From: Mesorhizobium sp. B2-3-4
GTDB lineage: Bacteria > Pseudomonadota > Alphaproteobacteria > Rhizobiales > Rhizobiaceae
Assembly (NCBI RefSeq): GCF_006442315.1
Contig: NZ_VFVY01000033.1
Span: 1-50,227 of the forward strand
Reading direction: 5' to 3'
Length of the DNA: 50,227 nucleotides
Part shown: piece after piece, positions 35,576-45,181 of the stretch
How positions within the stretch are numbered: position 1 is the stretch's first letter
Layout of the letters: each line of letters begins with the position of its first letter
The notes under the pieces: generated by a model
What the model saw: the letters and a program-made list of their open reading frames with translations, nothing else
What the model was told of the DNA's origin: nothing
The model's database searches: none
Translations under genes and position numbers: made by a program

Positions 35576-38500
35576 TCACTTTTTGGCTATCTGCTTCTTC
35601 ACCAGATCGATCTTCTGGTCGGTCAGCGGGATGGGGATCGGGTAGCCGGCTTCGGTAAAGCCCTGTTTGGCGTTCTCGAAGAATTGGATTGCCTTGAGAT
35701 AATCCGGCTTGCCGCCGCCAAAGCTGGCGCGATTCCAACTGACGTCGCCGAGATTGTTCTGTTCGAAAGCCCACTGCATCGGCTGGCTTTCCCGAGTGAA
35801 CACCTTCAAAGTCGCGGTGAAGGCGGCTTCGGCCTCGTCGAGATATCTGCCCGTCCGCTGGAGATTGCCGAGGTTCAACAGGCTCATGCCGATGCCGTTC
35901 TGGGCGTTGGCCCAGTCGACCGGCGCGGTCTCGATGGTCAGCACTTCGAGTGCGGCGCGCCGGGCGGCTATGGAATCCTGCAGGGTCTTGGGGTCGGCAT
36001 TGCTCATGCTCAGCCAGTGCAGCGTCGAGCCGAGGCCGGCCTGGGTCAGGGCCCATTGCCGTGGGTTGGTGTCGCGCTTGTATTCGCGCAGCGCGTCGCG
36101 GTAGGCGGCGACCGCCTCTTCATAGCGCTCTGGCTTTTCCGTCACGCCGCCAAGAAGCTGCAGCGTGTTGCCGAGATTGTAGTAGCTCATCGCCCAGTCC
36201 TGCGGGAACTTTCTCCTGACATAGACCTGGCGGGCCGCCTGGAAGGCAGCGGCCGACTGCTCCAGCCTTGCCGCGTCGCGGGTGCGCTGGCCAAGCGTCT
36301 GGTAGATCGACCCGAGATTGTTCTGCGCCGACGCCCAGTCCATCGGGAAACGCTGCCGGGTGAACACCGTCAGCGCATCGTCATAGGCCGCCGCCGCCTC
36401 CTCGAGCGTGCCGGTGCCCATGTCGAAGCGGGCAATGCCGCTCAGCGCGTTGCCGAGGTTGAGCCGGCTGGTGGCCCACGAGACCGGGAAGATGTCGCGG
36501 GTTCGCACTTCCAGCGCGGCGCGGAAGGCGTCGGCCGCCTCGTTGATCTTGGCCTTGTCGTTGAGCTGGATGCCCGATGTGACGAGCGTGTTGCCGAGAT
36601 TGTTCTCGACCATCGCCCATTCGACCGGGGTTTTCTGGCGGCTGTACTCCTCGAGCGCCAGCCGGTAGGCTGCTTCCGCCTGCGCCAGATGCTCGCCGGC
36701 CGGTTCACGTTCGGACAGCGCATAGAGCGCGAGGCCAAGATTGTTCTGCGAGGAAGCCCAGTCGAGCGGAACCTTGTCGCGCGGGCGCTTGTCCAAGGTG
36801 GCGCGCATCGCCGCCACGGCCTCGTTCAGGCGCTTCGGGTCGCTCTCGCGTTCGCCGATCGCCAGCAGCACGTTGCCGAGATTGTTTTGCGCCGCGGCCC
36901 AATTGAGATCGTCCTTCACACGTTCGAACACGATGAGCGAATCGCGAAAGATCTGGGCGGCTTCTTCGAGATGCGCGGTGTCGGTCTCGCGCTCGCCGAT
37001 GTTCTGCAGCACCACAGCCATGTTGTTGCGGGTGATGGCCCAGTCGCGATTCTGCTCGCCATTGGGTATGAAGTTCAAAATAGTGCGATAGGCTTCGATC
37101 GCTCCTTGCAACGAGTCCAGGTCGCCGGTGGCGTAACCATAGGAATTAAGCGCCTCCGCCTGCTGGTTCTTGTAATTCCAGCGCAGCTTGTCATCCCATT
37201 TCTCGGCCAGCGAGAACGCCTTGGCGTAATCGCTGGCGGCCGATTTGTAATCGAATACCAGCGCCGAGGCGTCGGCCCGCTTGGCATAGATCGCGGCGTC
37301 GGCAATGCGCTTCTGCTTGATCAATTCCTCGGCCTGGTCGACGGTGTCGTTGGTCTCTTCCACCCGCCCGACGGCCTCATCGAGGAATTTGCGCGCCGTG
37401 GCGATCGCTCCTTGGCCGATCGCCTTGTCGGCGGAGGCGACCAGGCGTTTGATTTCCGGGTCGTCGGTGCGCAACGCGGCGCGCTCGGACATCATCTTCT
37501 TGAGGCGATCGGCCTGCGCCTGGAGCACCTTCTGCAGGTCGGTGGGATCCTCGGGGATCTTGTCGGTACCCATAGCCCGCAGCACGCCATAGAGCGCGTC
37601 GAGCGGCACGCCGTCCTGCAGCGAGGCCAGCTCCACCTGCGCGCGTTTTGGGTCCGGCAGGTCGGAGATCGTCAGCAGCAACTGCCGGCGCTCGCCGGTG
37701 ATCAGCCCGTCGTCGCCGGTCGGCTCGGGCGGCGCGACACCGAAATAGAGCAGCCGGCGCAGGCTTTCGTTGACCCAGGGACGCTGCTTGGCCTTGGTGT
37801 CGAGATAGACTTCTTCCGTCACCATGCGCATGACCGAACCGAATTCGGTGCCCTTCATCGCGGCGAGGTGGCGCAGCAGGGCGGCCGCATAGGGGCTGTT
37901 TTCGCCAGCGGCGCCATCGAGCGCCGGACGGCCGGGTTCGGCGGCGAAGCCGATCACCGTGCCGAGGCTCGAATCGGCCGCCGGTGCATTGCCCAGGGCC
38001 TTGGCGCCGCGCACCGGTTCCAGCCCGCCGGCGCCGATCGGCTCGGCTGAAGCGGTTGGCGCACGTCGCACCACGGCATCGGCTGGAAACGGATTGGTGC
38101 GGCAGGCGTCGAGCAGCATGATCGTCACCGGCACGGTCTTCTTCAACTCTTCCATGACGGCGGAAATCGGCACCAGTGCCTGATCGGCATCCTTGAGCGA
38201 CGACATGTCGGCATCGACCGGGACCAAATAATTCTCGCCGCCGGCTTCGATGCCATGGCCCGAATAATAGATGAGGGCGACGTCGGCACCGTCGGCATCC
38301 TCGGCGAAGCGTTCGAGATCGCGTCTGAGCTTGCCGGCATCGCGGTCGCTGACGCTTCGCGCGTCGAAGCCGAGATCGGTCAGCATCTTGGCCATGTCAC
38401 GGGCGTCATTGGCCGGGTTGGGAAGGGCGGCGATGTGTTCGTATTTGGACTGGCCGATGACCAGCGCCACGCCCTTGAGGTCTTTTGCCTCGGCGGGCGG

Positions 38501-38593
38501 AAGCATCGACGCGCCGATAAGCATGGCGGCAAACAATGTCAGCCACGCGCGCCACAAAAAAAGATGCAGTTTCGAGGTTTCGACAAAGGTCAT
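35576..38593 (-). CDS. Caspase-family (C14) peptidase with long TPR array
   Basis: A 1005-residue protein. Residues ~12-36 are a signal peptide or anchor ending AEA. Residues ~40-290 form a caspase-like domain (VALVIGQSKYEHIAALPNP) with the catalytic dyad in YYSGHGIEAGGENYLVP (H113) and LLDACRTNPF (C164). A helical linker follows (~300-420). From ~430 on come about nine or ten TPR-like repeats of ~50 residues, each near the pattern P-x-WA-x2-QNNLG. Metacaspase-type enzymes cleave after Arg or Lys; TPRs bind partners. The signal implies periplasmic location. Function is unknown. It faces away from the AEC transporter gene. Confidence 0.9.
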   Translation of the reverse strand: MTFVETSKLHLFLWRAWLTLFAAMLIGASMLPPAEAKDLKGVALVIGQSKYEHIAALPNPANDARDMAKMLTDLGFDARSVSDRDAGKLRRDLERFAEDADGADVALIYYSGHGIEAGGENYLVPVDADMSSLKDADQALVPISAVMEELKKTVPVTIMLLDACRTNPFPADAVVRRAPTASAEPIGAGGLEPVRGAKALGNAPAADSSLGTVIGFAAEPGRPALDGAAGENSPYAAALLRHLAAMKGTEFGSVMRMVTEEVYLDTKAKQRPWVNESLRRLLYFGVAPPEPTGDDGLITGERRQLLLTISDLPDPKRAQVELASLQDGVPLDALYGVLRAMGTDKIPEDPTDLQKVLQAQADRLKKMMSERAALRTDDPEIKRLVASADKAIGQGAIATARKFLDEAVGRVEETNDTVDQAEELIKQKRIADAAIYAKRADASALVFDYKSAASDYAKAFSLAEKWDDKLRWNYKNQQAEALNSYGYATGDLDSLQGAIEAYRTILNFIPNGEQNRDWAITRNNMAVVLQNIGERETDTAHLEEAAQIFRDSLIVFERVKDDLNWAAAQNNLGNVLLAIGERESDPKRLNEAVAAMRATLDKRPRDKVPLDWASSQNNLGLALYALSEREPAGEHLAQAEAAYRLALEEYSRQKTPVEWAMVENNLGNTLVTSGIQLNDKAKINEAADAFRAALEVRTRDIFPVSWATSRLNLGNALSGIARFDMGTGTLEEAAAAYDDALTVFTRQRFPMDWASAQNNLGSIYQTLGQRTRDAARLEQSAAAFQAARQVYVRRKFPQDWAMSYYNLGNTLQLLGGVTEKPERYEEAVAAYRDALREYKRDTNPRQWALTQAGLGSTLHWLSMSNADPKTLQDSIAARRAALEVLTIETAPVDWANAQNGIGMSLLNLGNLQRTGRYLDEAEAAFTATLKVFTRESQPMQWAFEQNNLGDVSWNRASFGGGKPDYLKAIQFFENAKQGFTEAGYPIPIPLTDQKIDLVKKQIAKK

Positions 38594-38699
38594 TTGTCGT
38601 TCCGCCCTGATAATCCAAACCCTCTATAACCTTGCCTGCCGACGATGATCAAATTCGGGCGCGATTGCGCCGCGACCGTGGCTCGCCTATCCCTGAAAA

Positions 38700-39650
38700 A
38701 TGTCTCCGCTTACAGAAACCGTCCTGTTCGTCTTCAGTCTTGTCGCGCTTGGCTATCTCGCCGGACTGACGGGCTATCTCAGGCCGGCGAGCGGCGAGGG
38801 GATATCCGACTTTGCCGTCAGCGTGGCCATGCCGCTGCTTCTGTTCCAGACCATGGTCAATGCCGATTTCCATGGCGTGGCGCCATGGCCGCTGTGGGGC
38901 GCCTATTTCACGGCGGTGGCGATCACCTGGGCGGCCGGCCATCTTGTCATCACACGGGTCTTCGGGCGCGATGCCCGCGCCGGCGTCGTCGGCGGTGTCT
39001 CGTCGGCCTATTCCAACGTCGTGCTGCTCGGCGCTCCCTTCATCCTCGGCATATTCGGTCCGAGCGGCTTCGAAGTGTTGTCGCTGCTGGTCTCCGTGCA
39101 TCTGCCGGTCATGATGATGGCTTCGATCGTGCTGTTCGAGATGTTCGGCCGCGGCAGCGGCGAGCACGTCCATCCCTTGCGCGTCATCAGAAGTTTCCTG
39201 CGGCGGCTGTTCATCAATCCGCTGATCATCGGTATTCTGCTGGGTCTCGCATGGCGCCTGAGCGGCGTGCCGCTGCCGGGCCTTGCGATGCGGCTGGTCG
39301 ACGCCCTGGCCGATACCGCCGGGCCGGTGGCGTTGTTTGCCATGGGGCTCAGCCTGCGCCGCTTCGGCATATCGGGCAATGTCCGGCCGGCACTGGCGCT
39401 TTCGGTGCTGAAACTGTTCCTGATGCCGGCGCTGGTCCTCGCCTTTGTCTGGCTGCTCGGCCTGCCGCCGCTGACGGCCAAGGTGGCGGTGGTGGTGGCC
39501 GCGCTCCCGTCGGGCATCAACTCTTACCTCATCGCCGTCCAGTTCAACACCGGCCAGGCGCTGGCATCGAACCAAATGACCATCGCGACCGCCTGCGCGG
39601 CCATCACCACTGCTTTCTGGCTGACGGTGGTCCTGCATATTTACGGGTGA
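38700..39650 (+). CDS. AEC family transporter
   Basis: A 316-residue inner-membrane protein of the auxin efflux carrier family, with about ten helices in two inverted halves. Each half has a discontinuous helix, seen as the proline/glycine-rich VSSAYSNVVLLGAPFILG and LPSGINSYLIAVQFNTGQ. Bacterial relatives move small carboxylates such as malate or malonate. The substrate here is unknown. The gene is divergent from the caspase gene, 106 bp apart. Confidence 0.9.
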   Translation: MSPLTETVLFVFSLVALGYLAGLTGYLRPASGEGISDFAVSVAMPLLLFQTMVNADFHGVAPWPLWGAYFTAVAITWAAGHLVITRVFGRDARAGVVGGVSSAYSNVVLLGAPFILGIFGPSGFEVLSLLVSVHLPVMMMASIVLFEMFGRGSGEHVHPLRVIRSFLRRLFINPLIIGILLGLAWRLSGVPLPGLAMRLVDALADTAGPVALFAMGLSLRRFGISGNVRPALALSVLKLFLMPALVLAFVWLLGLPPLTAKVAVVVAALPSGINSYLIAVQFNTGQALASNQMTIATACAAITTAFWLTVVLHIYG

Positions 39651-39834
39651 GGCTCAGGGTTGCGATGCGCCGGCGTGATCTCGTTTCACGCTGGTCCAAC
39701 CCCTATATGCCATCTTGCGATTGCTTGCGGGGCTTTCCCTAGGTTAAGAGCAATGGCTCCAGCGTGCGGCCCTGCCTGCGCTTTACCGAAGACATCCAGA
39801 TAGCGGCCCGTGAGCGCCGAACGGAGGCTAGACC

Positions 39835-41292
39835 ATGCTTCAGAAAACCAGCCATTTCATGCGCCAGGCCAATCTCATCAACGGCGAGTGGGTGCAGGCC
39901 GACAGCGGCCAGACGGTCGATGTGACCAACCCGGCCACCGGCCTCAAGATCGGCACCGTGCCGAAGTCCGGCAAGGCCGAGACACGCCGCGCCATCGAGG
40001 CGGCCAACGAGGCGTTCAAGACCTGGCGCAAGACGACCGCGCTCGAACGCTCCAAGCTGCTGCGCAAGCTGCATGACGCCATGATGGACAATCAGGACGT
40101 GCTGGCCGAACTCCTGACCATCGAGCAGGGCAAGTCGCTGTTCGAATCGAAGGGCGAGATCGGCTCCGCCGCCGCCTACATCCTGTGGTTTGCCGAGGAA
40201 GGCCGCCGCACCTATGGCGACGTCGTGCCGTCGCCGTGGGGCGACCGCCGCATCCTGGTGACGAAGGAGCCGGTCGGCGTCATCGCCGCGATCACGCCGT
40301 GGAATTTCCCATCCTCGATGCTGGCCCGCAAGCTCGGCCCGGCGCTGGCCGCGGGCTGCACGGCGGTGGTCAAGCCGGCGTCGCAGACGCCGTATTCCGG
40401 CCTTGCCTGGGGCGCGCTGGCCGAGGAGGTCGGCTTCCCCAAGGGCGTCATCAACATCCTGACCGGTTCGGCCGGTGAGATCGGCGACGAGATCTGCGCC
40501 AATCCGCTGGTGTCGAAAATCACCTTCACCGGCTCGACCGAGATCGGCAAGATGCTGATCCAGAAGTCGGCCGTCACCGTCAAGAAGGTGTCGATGGAAC
40601 TCGGCGGCAATGCGCCGTTCATCGTCTTCGACGATGCCGATATCGACCGCGCCGTCACCGGCGCCATCACCGCCAAGTACCGCAATTCCGGCCAGACCTG
40701 CGTGTGCACCAATCGCTTCCTGGTCCAGGCCGGCGTCTACGACAAGTTCGTCGAGAAGCTCGTCGCCGCCAGCAATGGCCTTAAGGTCGGCTCCGGCCTG
40801 GAGGAAGGCGTGCAGCAGGGACCGCTGATCGACGAGAAGGCGGTCGAGAAGGTCGAGGAATTCATCGCCGACGCGACGTCGAAGGGCGGCAAGGTGGTTG
40901 CGGGCGGCAAACGCCATGCGCTCGGCGGCTCGTTCTTCCAGCCGACCGTCATTGCCAATGCGACGCCCAAGATGCGCTTCATGAAGGAAGAAATCTTTGG
41001 CCCGATCGCTCCGGTCTTCAAGTTCGAGACCGAAGAGGAGGCCGTAGCACTCGCCAACGACACCGAATTCGGCCTTGCGGCCTATTTCTACACCGGCGAT
41101 CTCGGCCGCGCCTTCCGCATCATGGAAGGGCTGAAATACGGCATGGTCGGCGTCAATGAAGGGCTGATCACCACGCCGGAGGCGCCGTTCGGCGGCGTCA
41201 AGGAATCCGGACTCGGCAAGGAAGGCGGACATCAGGGCATCGAGGATTACCTCGATACCAAATATGTGTGCATCGGCGGCCTCGGCCTCTGA
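39835..41292 (+). CDS. gabD: NAD(P)-dependent succinate-semialdehyde dehydrogenase
   Basis: The 485-residue aldehyde dehydrogenase oxidises succinate semialdehyde to succinate, the second step of GABA degradation. Catalytic residues are visible: the asparagine in ITPWNFPSSM, the glutamate in SMELGGNAPFIVF and the cysteine in SGQTCVCTNRF. Length and the second cysteine two residues on (CVC) are typical of GabD. No GABA aminotransferase gene is adjacent; the class III aminotransferase at 9.6 kb is too distant to link. A strong hairpin follows. Confidence 0.9.
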   Translation: MLQKTSHFMRQANLINGEWVQADSGQTVDVTNPATGLKIGTVPKSGKAETRRAIEAANEAFKTWRKTTALERSKLLRKLHDAMMDNQDVLAELLTIEQGKSLFESKGEIGSAAAYILWFAEEGRRTYGDVVPSPWGDRRILVTKEPVGVIAAITPWNFPSSMLARKLGPALAAGCTAVVKPASQTPYSGLAWGALAEEVGFPKGVINILTGSAGEIGDEICANPLVSKITFTGSTEIGKMLIQKSAVTVKKVSMELGGNAPFIVFDDADIDRAVTGAITAKYRNSGQTCVCTNRFLVQAGVYDKFVEKLVAASNGLKVGSGLEEGVQQGPLIDEKAVEKVEEFIADATSKGGKVVAGGKRHALGGSFFQPTVIANATPKMRFMKEEIFGPIAPVFKFETEEEAVALANDTEFGLAAYFYTGDLGRAFRIMEGLKYGMVGVNEGLITTPEAPFGGVKESGLGKEGGHQGIEDYLDTKYVCIGGLGL

Positions 41293-41301
41293 TAGTCTGG
41301 T

Positions 41302-41330
41302 CCTGAGGCAGGCTGATAACCTGCCTCAGG
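41302..41330 (+). terminator. Perfect 11-bp hairpin after gabD
   Basis: CCTGAGGCAGG and CCTGCCTCAGG are exact reverse complements around CTGATAA, 9 bp after the stop codon. No T-run follows, so it resembles the other U-less 3' hairpins in this window. Confidence 0.5.
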
Positions 41331-41376
41331 ATGAAGAACCGACCGAAGTCCTTTGGATCCACTGGCGTTTGCGGGC

Positions 41377-42399
41377 ATGACGATGAAGGACGGCGAGGTT
41401 TTCGGCACGACGCAGGCGGGCGAACCGGTCCGCCGCTTCACGATCAGGGGCGGCGGCCTCACCGCCAACATCATCGGATTCGGCGCCATCATCCAGGACC
41501 TGCGGCTGACCGGGCACGACGCGCCGCTGGTGCTGGGCTACGGCAATCTGGAAGCCTATGAGACCGACACCGGTTTCTTCGGGGCGGTGGTCGGGCGCTA
41601 TGCCAACCGCATTGGCGACGGCCGCTTCACAATTGGCGGCAATCGCTACCAGACCGAGCGCAACTTCCTCGACAGGCATACGCTGCATGGCGGCTCGCAA
41701 GGCTATTCCCACCGGCCATGGACGGTTTCCCTTCATGGCAGGGATTTCGTCACGCTGACGCTGCATGATCCCGATGGCGCGATGGGGTTTCCCGGAGCGC
41801 TCGACGTGACCTGCACCTACCGGCTGAAAATTCCCGGCACGCTCAGCGTCGAACTGACGGCGACCTGCGAGGAGCCGACGCTGTGCAATCTCACCCAGCA
41901 TTCCTATTTCAACCTCGACGATGGCGGCGCCAGCGACATTCTCGACCACAGGATGATGCTGAACGCCGGCGCCTATCTGCCCGTCGACGCCGACATGATC
42001 CCGACCGGCGTGGTCAAGCCGGTCGACGGCACGCCGTTCGATTTCCGCCAGGCGCGGCCGCTGCGCATGGAGACCGAGGGCGAGCAGCTTCCCTACGACC
42101 AGAATTTCTGCCTCGCTTCGGCGCGCGGGCCGCTCCGGCAGGCGTCTTGGACGCAAGGGGCGAATTCGGGCGTCGAGATGGAAGTCTGGACCACGGAGCC
42201 AGGTGTCCAGCTCTATACCGGGCAGTATGTGACGCCACGCACCGGCCTGGAAGGGCGGAACTACCAGGCCTATAGCGGCTTCTGCCTGGAGCCGCAGACA
42301 TGGCCGGATGCGCCCAACCGGCCCTATTTCCCGCAGGCGACGCTGTGGCCCGGCGCGATTTATCACCACGTCACTGAATACCGCTTCCGGCTGCCTTAA
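41377..42399 (+). CDS. galM: Aldose 1-epimerase
   Basis: A 340-residue mutarotase with a beta-sandwich fold. Active-site landmarks are GRYANRIGDGRF (substrate binding), DRHTLHGGSQGYSHRPW and LTQHSYFNLDD (histidines) and a C-terminal glutamate in GFCLEPQTWPDAPN. It interconverts alpha and beta anomers of aldoses. ATG 41377 is chosen; a TTG at 41353 would add eight residues. It ends convergently with the sugar kinase gene, sharing a TTAA. Confidence 0.9.
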   Translation: MTMKDGEVFGTTQAGEPVRRFTIRGGGLTANIIGFGAIIQDLRLTGHDAPLVLGYGNLEAYETDTGFFGAVVGRYANRIGDGRFTIGGNRYQTERNFLDRHTLHGGSQGYSHRPWTVSLHGRDFVTLTLHDPDGAMGFPGALDVTCTYRLKIPGTLSVELTATCEEPTLCNLTQHSYFNLDDGGASDILDHRMMLNAGAYLPVDADMIPTGVVKPVDGTPFDFRQARPLRMETEGEQLPYDQNFCLASARGPLRQASWTQGANSGVEMEVWTTEPGVQLYTGQYVTPRTGLEGRNYQAYSGFCLEPQTWPDAPNRPYFPQATLWPGAIYHHVTEYRFRLP

Positions 42400-43316
42400 C
42401 CGTCGAACGCGGCCCGCAGCGTCTCGAATGGCGCCAGCGCGCCGCGAACCTGCACGACAGCGGCGGCGACCCGATGGGCGCGCCGCGCGGCTTCGAGCGG
42501 ATCATGGCCGGCAAGACGGGCCGCGAGATAGCCGCCATTGAAGGAATCGCCGGCGCCGGTCGTGTCGGCGGGAGCCGCGACATGAACCGCGGCGGCTTGC
42601 TGCAACGTTCCTGCCCGGGCAATCAGCGCCGGCGCCTCGCCGTTCTTGACGACGACTTCGCCGACCCGTTGTCCAAGCCGCTCGACTGTTGCCTGCGGCG
42701 TCGCATCCTCAAACAGCATCTGTTCATCGGGGAAGGTCGGCAAGGCGATGTCGGTGACGGCAAGTGCTTCGATGATGGCGGCTTGCGCTTCTTCACGGCT
42801 GTGCCAGAGCCGCGGCCGGTAATTGGGGTCGAAGGCAATCGTCGAGCCCGCCGCGCGGGCCTTGCTCACCACTGCCAGCAGCGTGCCACGAGCCGTGGCA
42901 TCGAGAATTGCCAGAGTGATTCCGGAAAAGTAGACAAGCGCCTGATTTTCCAGGTTTTTCGACAATGCCGACGGATCGGAAGCGAGCTGTCGCGCGGCGG
43001 CGTCGCCGCGCCAGTAGGTGAAGGAACGTTCGGCACCGGTCAGCGTGATGGCATAGAGGCCTGGCCGCGCGCCCGATATGACCGGGCTGTATCCGATGCC
43101 GATGCCGTTTTCGGCGAAAAAGGCGATCTGGCCTTGCGAGAAGGGGTCGTCGCCGAAGGCCGAGACATAGGTTGCCGGCCGGTCTGCGCTCAGCGCATGC
43201 AATGCCCACAGCGTGTTGAACGTGTCGCCGGCAAAGCCCATGCGCCAGTTCGGACCGGCCTGGCCCGACAGTTCGAGCATGCATTCGCCGATCGAGGCGA
43301 TGCCGTTTTGCGCCAT
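42396..43316 (-). CDS. kdgK: PfkB-type sugar kinase, probably 2-keto-3-deoxygluconate kinase
   Basis: A 306-residue ribokinase-fold enzyme. The N-terminus IASIGECMLELSG and the anion-hole/catalytic motif DTTGAGDSFNGGYLAARL (catalytic Asp) are present, as is FAGDTFNTLWAL, typical of KdgK. It phosphorylates 2-keto-3-deoxygluconate for uronate and gluconate breakdown. The substrate is inferred from resemblance only. GGAGG lies 7 bp before ATG 43316. Its stop overlaps that of galM (TTAA read on both strands). Confidence 0.8.
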   Translation of the reverse strand: MAQNGIASIGECMLELSGQAGPNWRMGFAGDTFNTLWALHALSADRPATYVSAFGDDPFSQGQIAFFAENGIGIGYSPVISGARPGLYAITLTGAERSFTYWRGDAAARQLASDPSALSKNLENQALVYFSGITLAILDATARGTLLAVVSKARAAGSTIAFDPNYRPRLWHSREEAQAAIIEALAVTDIALPTFPDEQMLFEDATPQATVERLGQRVGEVVVKNGEAPALIARAGTLQQAAAVHVAAPADTTGAGDSFNGGYLAARLAGHDPLEAARRAHRVAAAVVQVRGALAPFETLRAAFDG

Positions 43317-43466
43317 CTGCAATCCTCCAGTGATTTCGGTGCTGTAGCTTTTTGCCGGACGCAGCGCCATGCTTGGCAAACAGGCTTTTTTCCGCCACAG
43401 CGTTTTCCACAGGCTGGCGGGATGCGATCCGCCCGGCGGAACGTTGTCCGCAGAAGAGGAACCGGT

Positions 43467-43916
43467 TTGGCATCGATATGGCGCTATGTTCTGGCAGGTG
43501 TTGGTCTGGCTGCTTTGCTGGCCGGCGTTCTGGCGATCGTCTACCTGACCGCGCCGCAAAGCGCGCAGCTTGCCGGCCCGGATGTCGCGCGGACGAAGAA
43601 AACCGACAATGGGCTGTATGTGGCGAACTTCGTGCCGGAGCGGGGCGTGGTGCGGCAGGGCGAACTGGAATCCTGGCTGCTGACGCTGAAGACCAAGACG
43701 GGGGACGCGGTGGAGGGAGCCGCGATCGCCATCTCCGGCGGCATGCCGCAACACAATCACGGTCTGCCGACCAGCCCGCAGGTGACCGATTATCTGGGCG
43801 AAGGCCGTTACCGCATCGAGGGGCTGAAATTCACCATGAGCGGCTGGTGGCAACTGCGTTTCGCCATCTCGTCCGGGGCCGGCTCGGACACGGTGCTGTT
43901 CAACGTCGTGCTGTGA
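43467..43916 (+). CDS. FixH-like membrane-anchored protein
   Basis: A ~149-residue protein with one N-terminal membrane helix (YVLAGVGLAALLAGVLAIVYL) and a periplasmic beta-sandwich. GGMPQHNHGLPTSPQVTDYL and FTMSGWWQLRF are the pattern of FixH/YtkA-type domains, which bind metal or assist copper handling. Start is uncertain: TTG 43467 has AGAGGAA upstream, whereas ATG 43422 gives 164 residues with a basic leader. It lies 7 bp before the di-heme peroxidase gene, so the pair probably forms an operon. Confidence 0.8.
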   Translation: MASIWRYVLAGVGLAALLAGVLAIVYLTAPQSAQLAGPDVARTKKTDNGLYVANFVPERGVVRQGELESWLLTLKTKTGDAVEGAAIAISGGMPQHNHGLPTSPQVTDYLGEGRYRIEGLKFTMSGWWQLRFAISSGAGSDTVLFNVVL

Positions 43917-43923
43917 GCGGTCG

Positions 43924-45123
43924 ATGAGGCGCCTCTTCTGTTCTCTGGCGCTGACGGTGGCCGCGATCGTTGCCGGGTGCGGCAAGCCTGACTTTTCAGA
44001 TGCCGAGAAGAAGACCATCGCCTCGCTGGCCTTGAACACGCTGCCGCCGTTGAAGCCCGACACCACCAACCGTTTCGCCGATGTGCCGGCGGCCGCGGCG
44101 CTCGGTTCGACGCTGTTCTTCGATGCCGGGATGAGCCGGGACGGCACGGTGTCCTGCTCCACCTGCCACAAGATCGACCGCCAGTTCCAGGACGACCTGC
44201 CGCAGGCGGTCGGCGTCGGCCGCACCAACCGGCGCAGCATGCCGCTGGCCGGCGTGGCGCGCGACCCCTGGTTTTTCTGGGACGGACGTCGCGACAGCCT
44301 GTGGGCGCAGGCGCTGACGCCGCTCGAAAACCCGCTCGAACAGGCTGGAAACCGTACCGCCTATGCGCATTACATGAAGGCGCGCTTCGGCGAACGCTAT
44401 GAGCGCATTTTCGGGCCGTTGCCGGATTTCTCCGGTATTCCGCAAAACGCCAGCCCGCTGGGGACCGATGCCGAAAGGGCTGCCTGGAACGCGATGAGCG
44501 ACACGCAGCGCGATGCGATCAATCGTGTCTATGCCAATATCGGCAAGGCGATCGCGGCTTTCGAGCGCTCGATCGAACCGGCTCCGACGCGCTTCGACCG
44601 TTTTGCGCTCGACCTTGCAACGGGGGCCGAGCCGAAAGGCGATGCGGCCTTTTCCAGAGAGGAAATCCTTGGCCTGAAGCTGTTCATCGGCAAGGCCAAT
44701 TGCGTGACCTGTCACAACGGTCCGCGTTTCACCGACAATGGTTTTCACAACACCGGCGTGCCGCCTGTCGCGGACCTGCCGCCGGACCGCGGGCGCGTCG
44801 ACGCGGTGGCCCAGGTGGAAGCCGACCCGTTCAACTGCTTTGGCGCCTATCGCGATGGCGACGTCAGCGCCTGCGGCGAGCTGCGCTTCATGGTCAAGGA
44901 TGCGCCGGAACTGGTGCGCGCCTACAAGACGCCGTCGCTGCGCGGTGCGGCGACACGGCCGCCCTATATGCACGCCGGGCAGTTTTCATCGCTCGACGAG
45001 GTGGTGGTGCACTATGCCAAAGCCGCCCCCAGCGTCGAGGGCACCTCCGAGATCCACCCGCTGGAACTGTCCGACCGCGAGCGCGCGGCGCTGGTGGCAT
45101 TTCTGAAGACGCTGGCCGAATAG
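43924..45123 (+). CDS. Di-heme cytochrome c peroxidase / MauG-like lipoprotein
   Basis: A 399-residue protein with a lipobox (AIVAGCGKP, lipid-modified Cys19) and two heme c sites: CSTCH (C78-H82) and CVTCH (C260-H264). The layout of two heme domains is that of bacterial cytochrome c peroxidases and MauG-like enzymes, which reduce peroxide or oxidise partner proteins in the periplasm. The upstream FixH-like gene is co-oriented 7 bp away, and the two may act together. The electron donor is unknown. Confidence 0.92.
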   Translation: MRRLFCSLALTVAAIVAGCGKPDFSDAEKKTIASLALNTLPPLKPDTTNRFADVPAAAALGSTLFFDAGMSRDGTVSCSTCHKIDRQFQDDLPQAVGVGRTNRRSMPLAGVARDPWFFWDGRRDSLWAQALTPLENPLEQAGNRTAYAHYMKARFGERYERIFGPLPDFSGIPQNASPLGTDAERAAWNAMSDTQRDAINRVYANIGKAIAAFERSIEPAPTRFDRFALDLATGAEPKGDAAFSREEILGLKLFIGKANCVTCHNGPRFTDNGFHNTGVPPVADLPPDRGRVDAVAQVEADPFNCFGAYRDGDVSACGELRFMVKDAPELVRAYKTPSLRGAATRPPYMHAGQFSSLDEVVVHYAKAAPSVEGTSEIHPLELSDRERAALVAFLKTLAE

Positions 45124-45181
45124 TTCTGTCCGTTCGCCATGATCCGGTCCGCGGACAGGCTTCCACGTTTCGGGATCGTGG

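Noticed and set aside
39739..41232. A 497-codon minus-strand frame opposite gabD
   Set aside because: Mirror frame of a well-supported aldehyde dehydrogenase; composition is artefactual.
42474..43466. Upstream extension of the FixH-like frame through the kinase gene
   Set aside because: It overlaps a convincing opposite-strand kinase, and only the part after about 43422 resembles the family.
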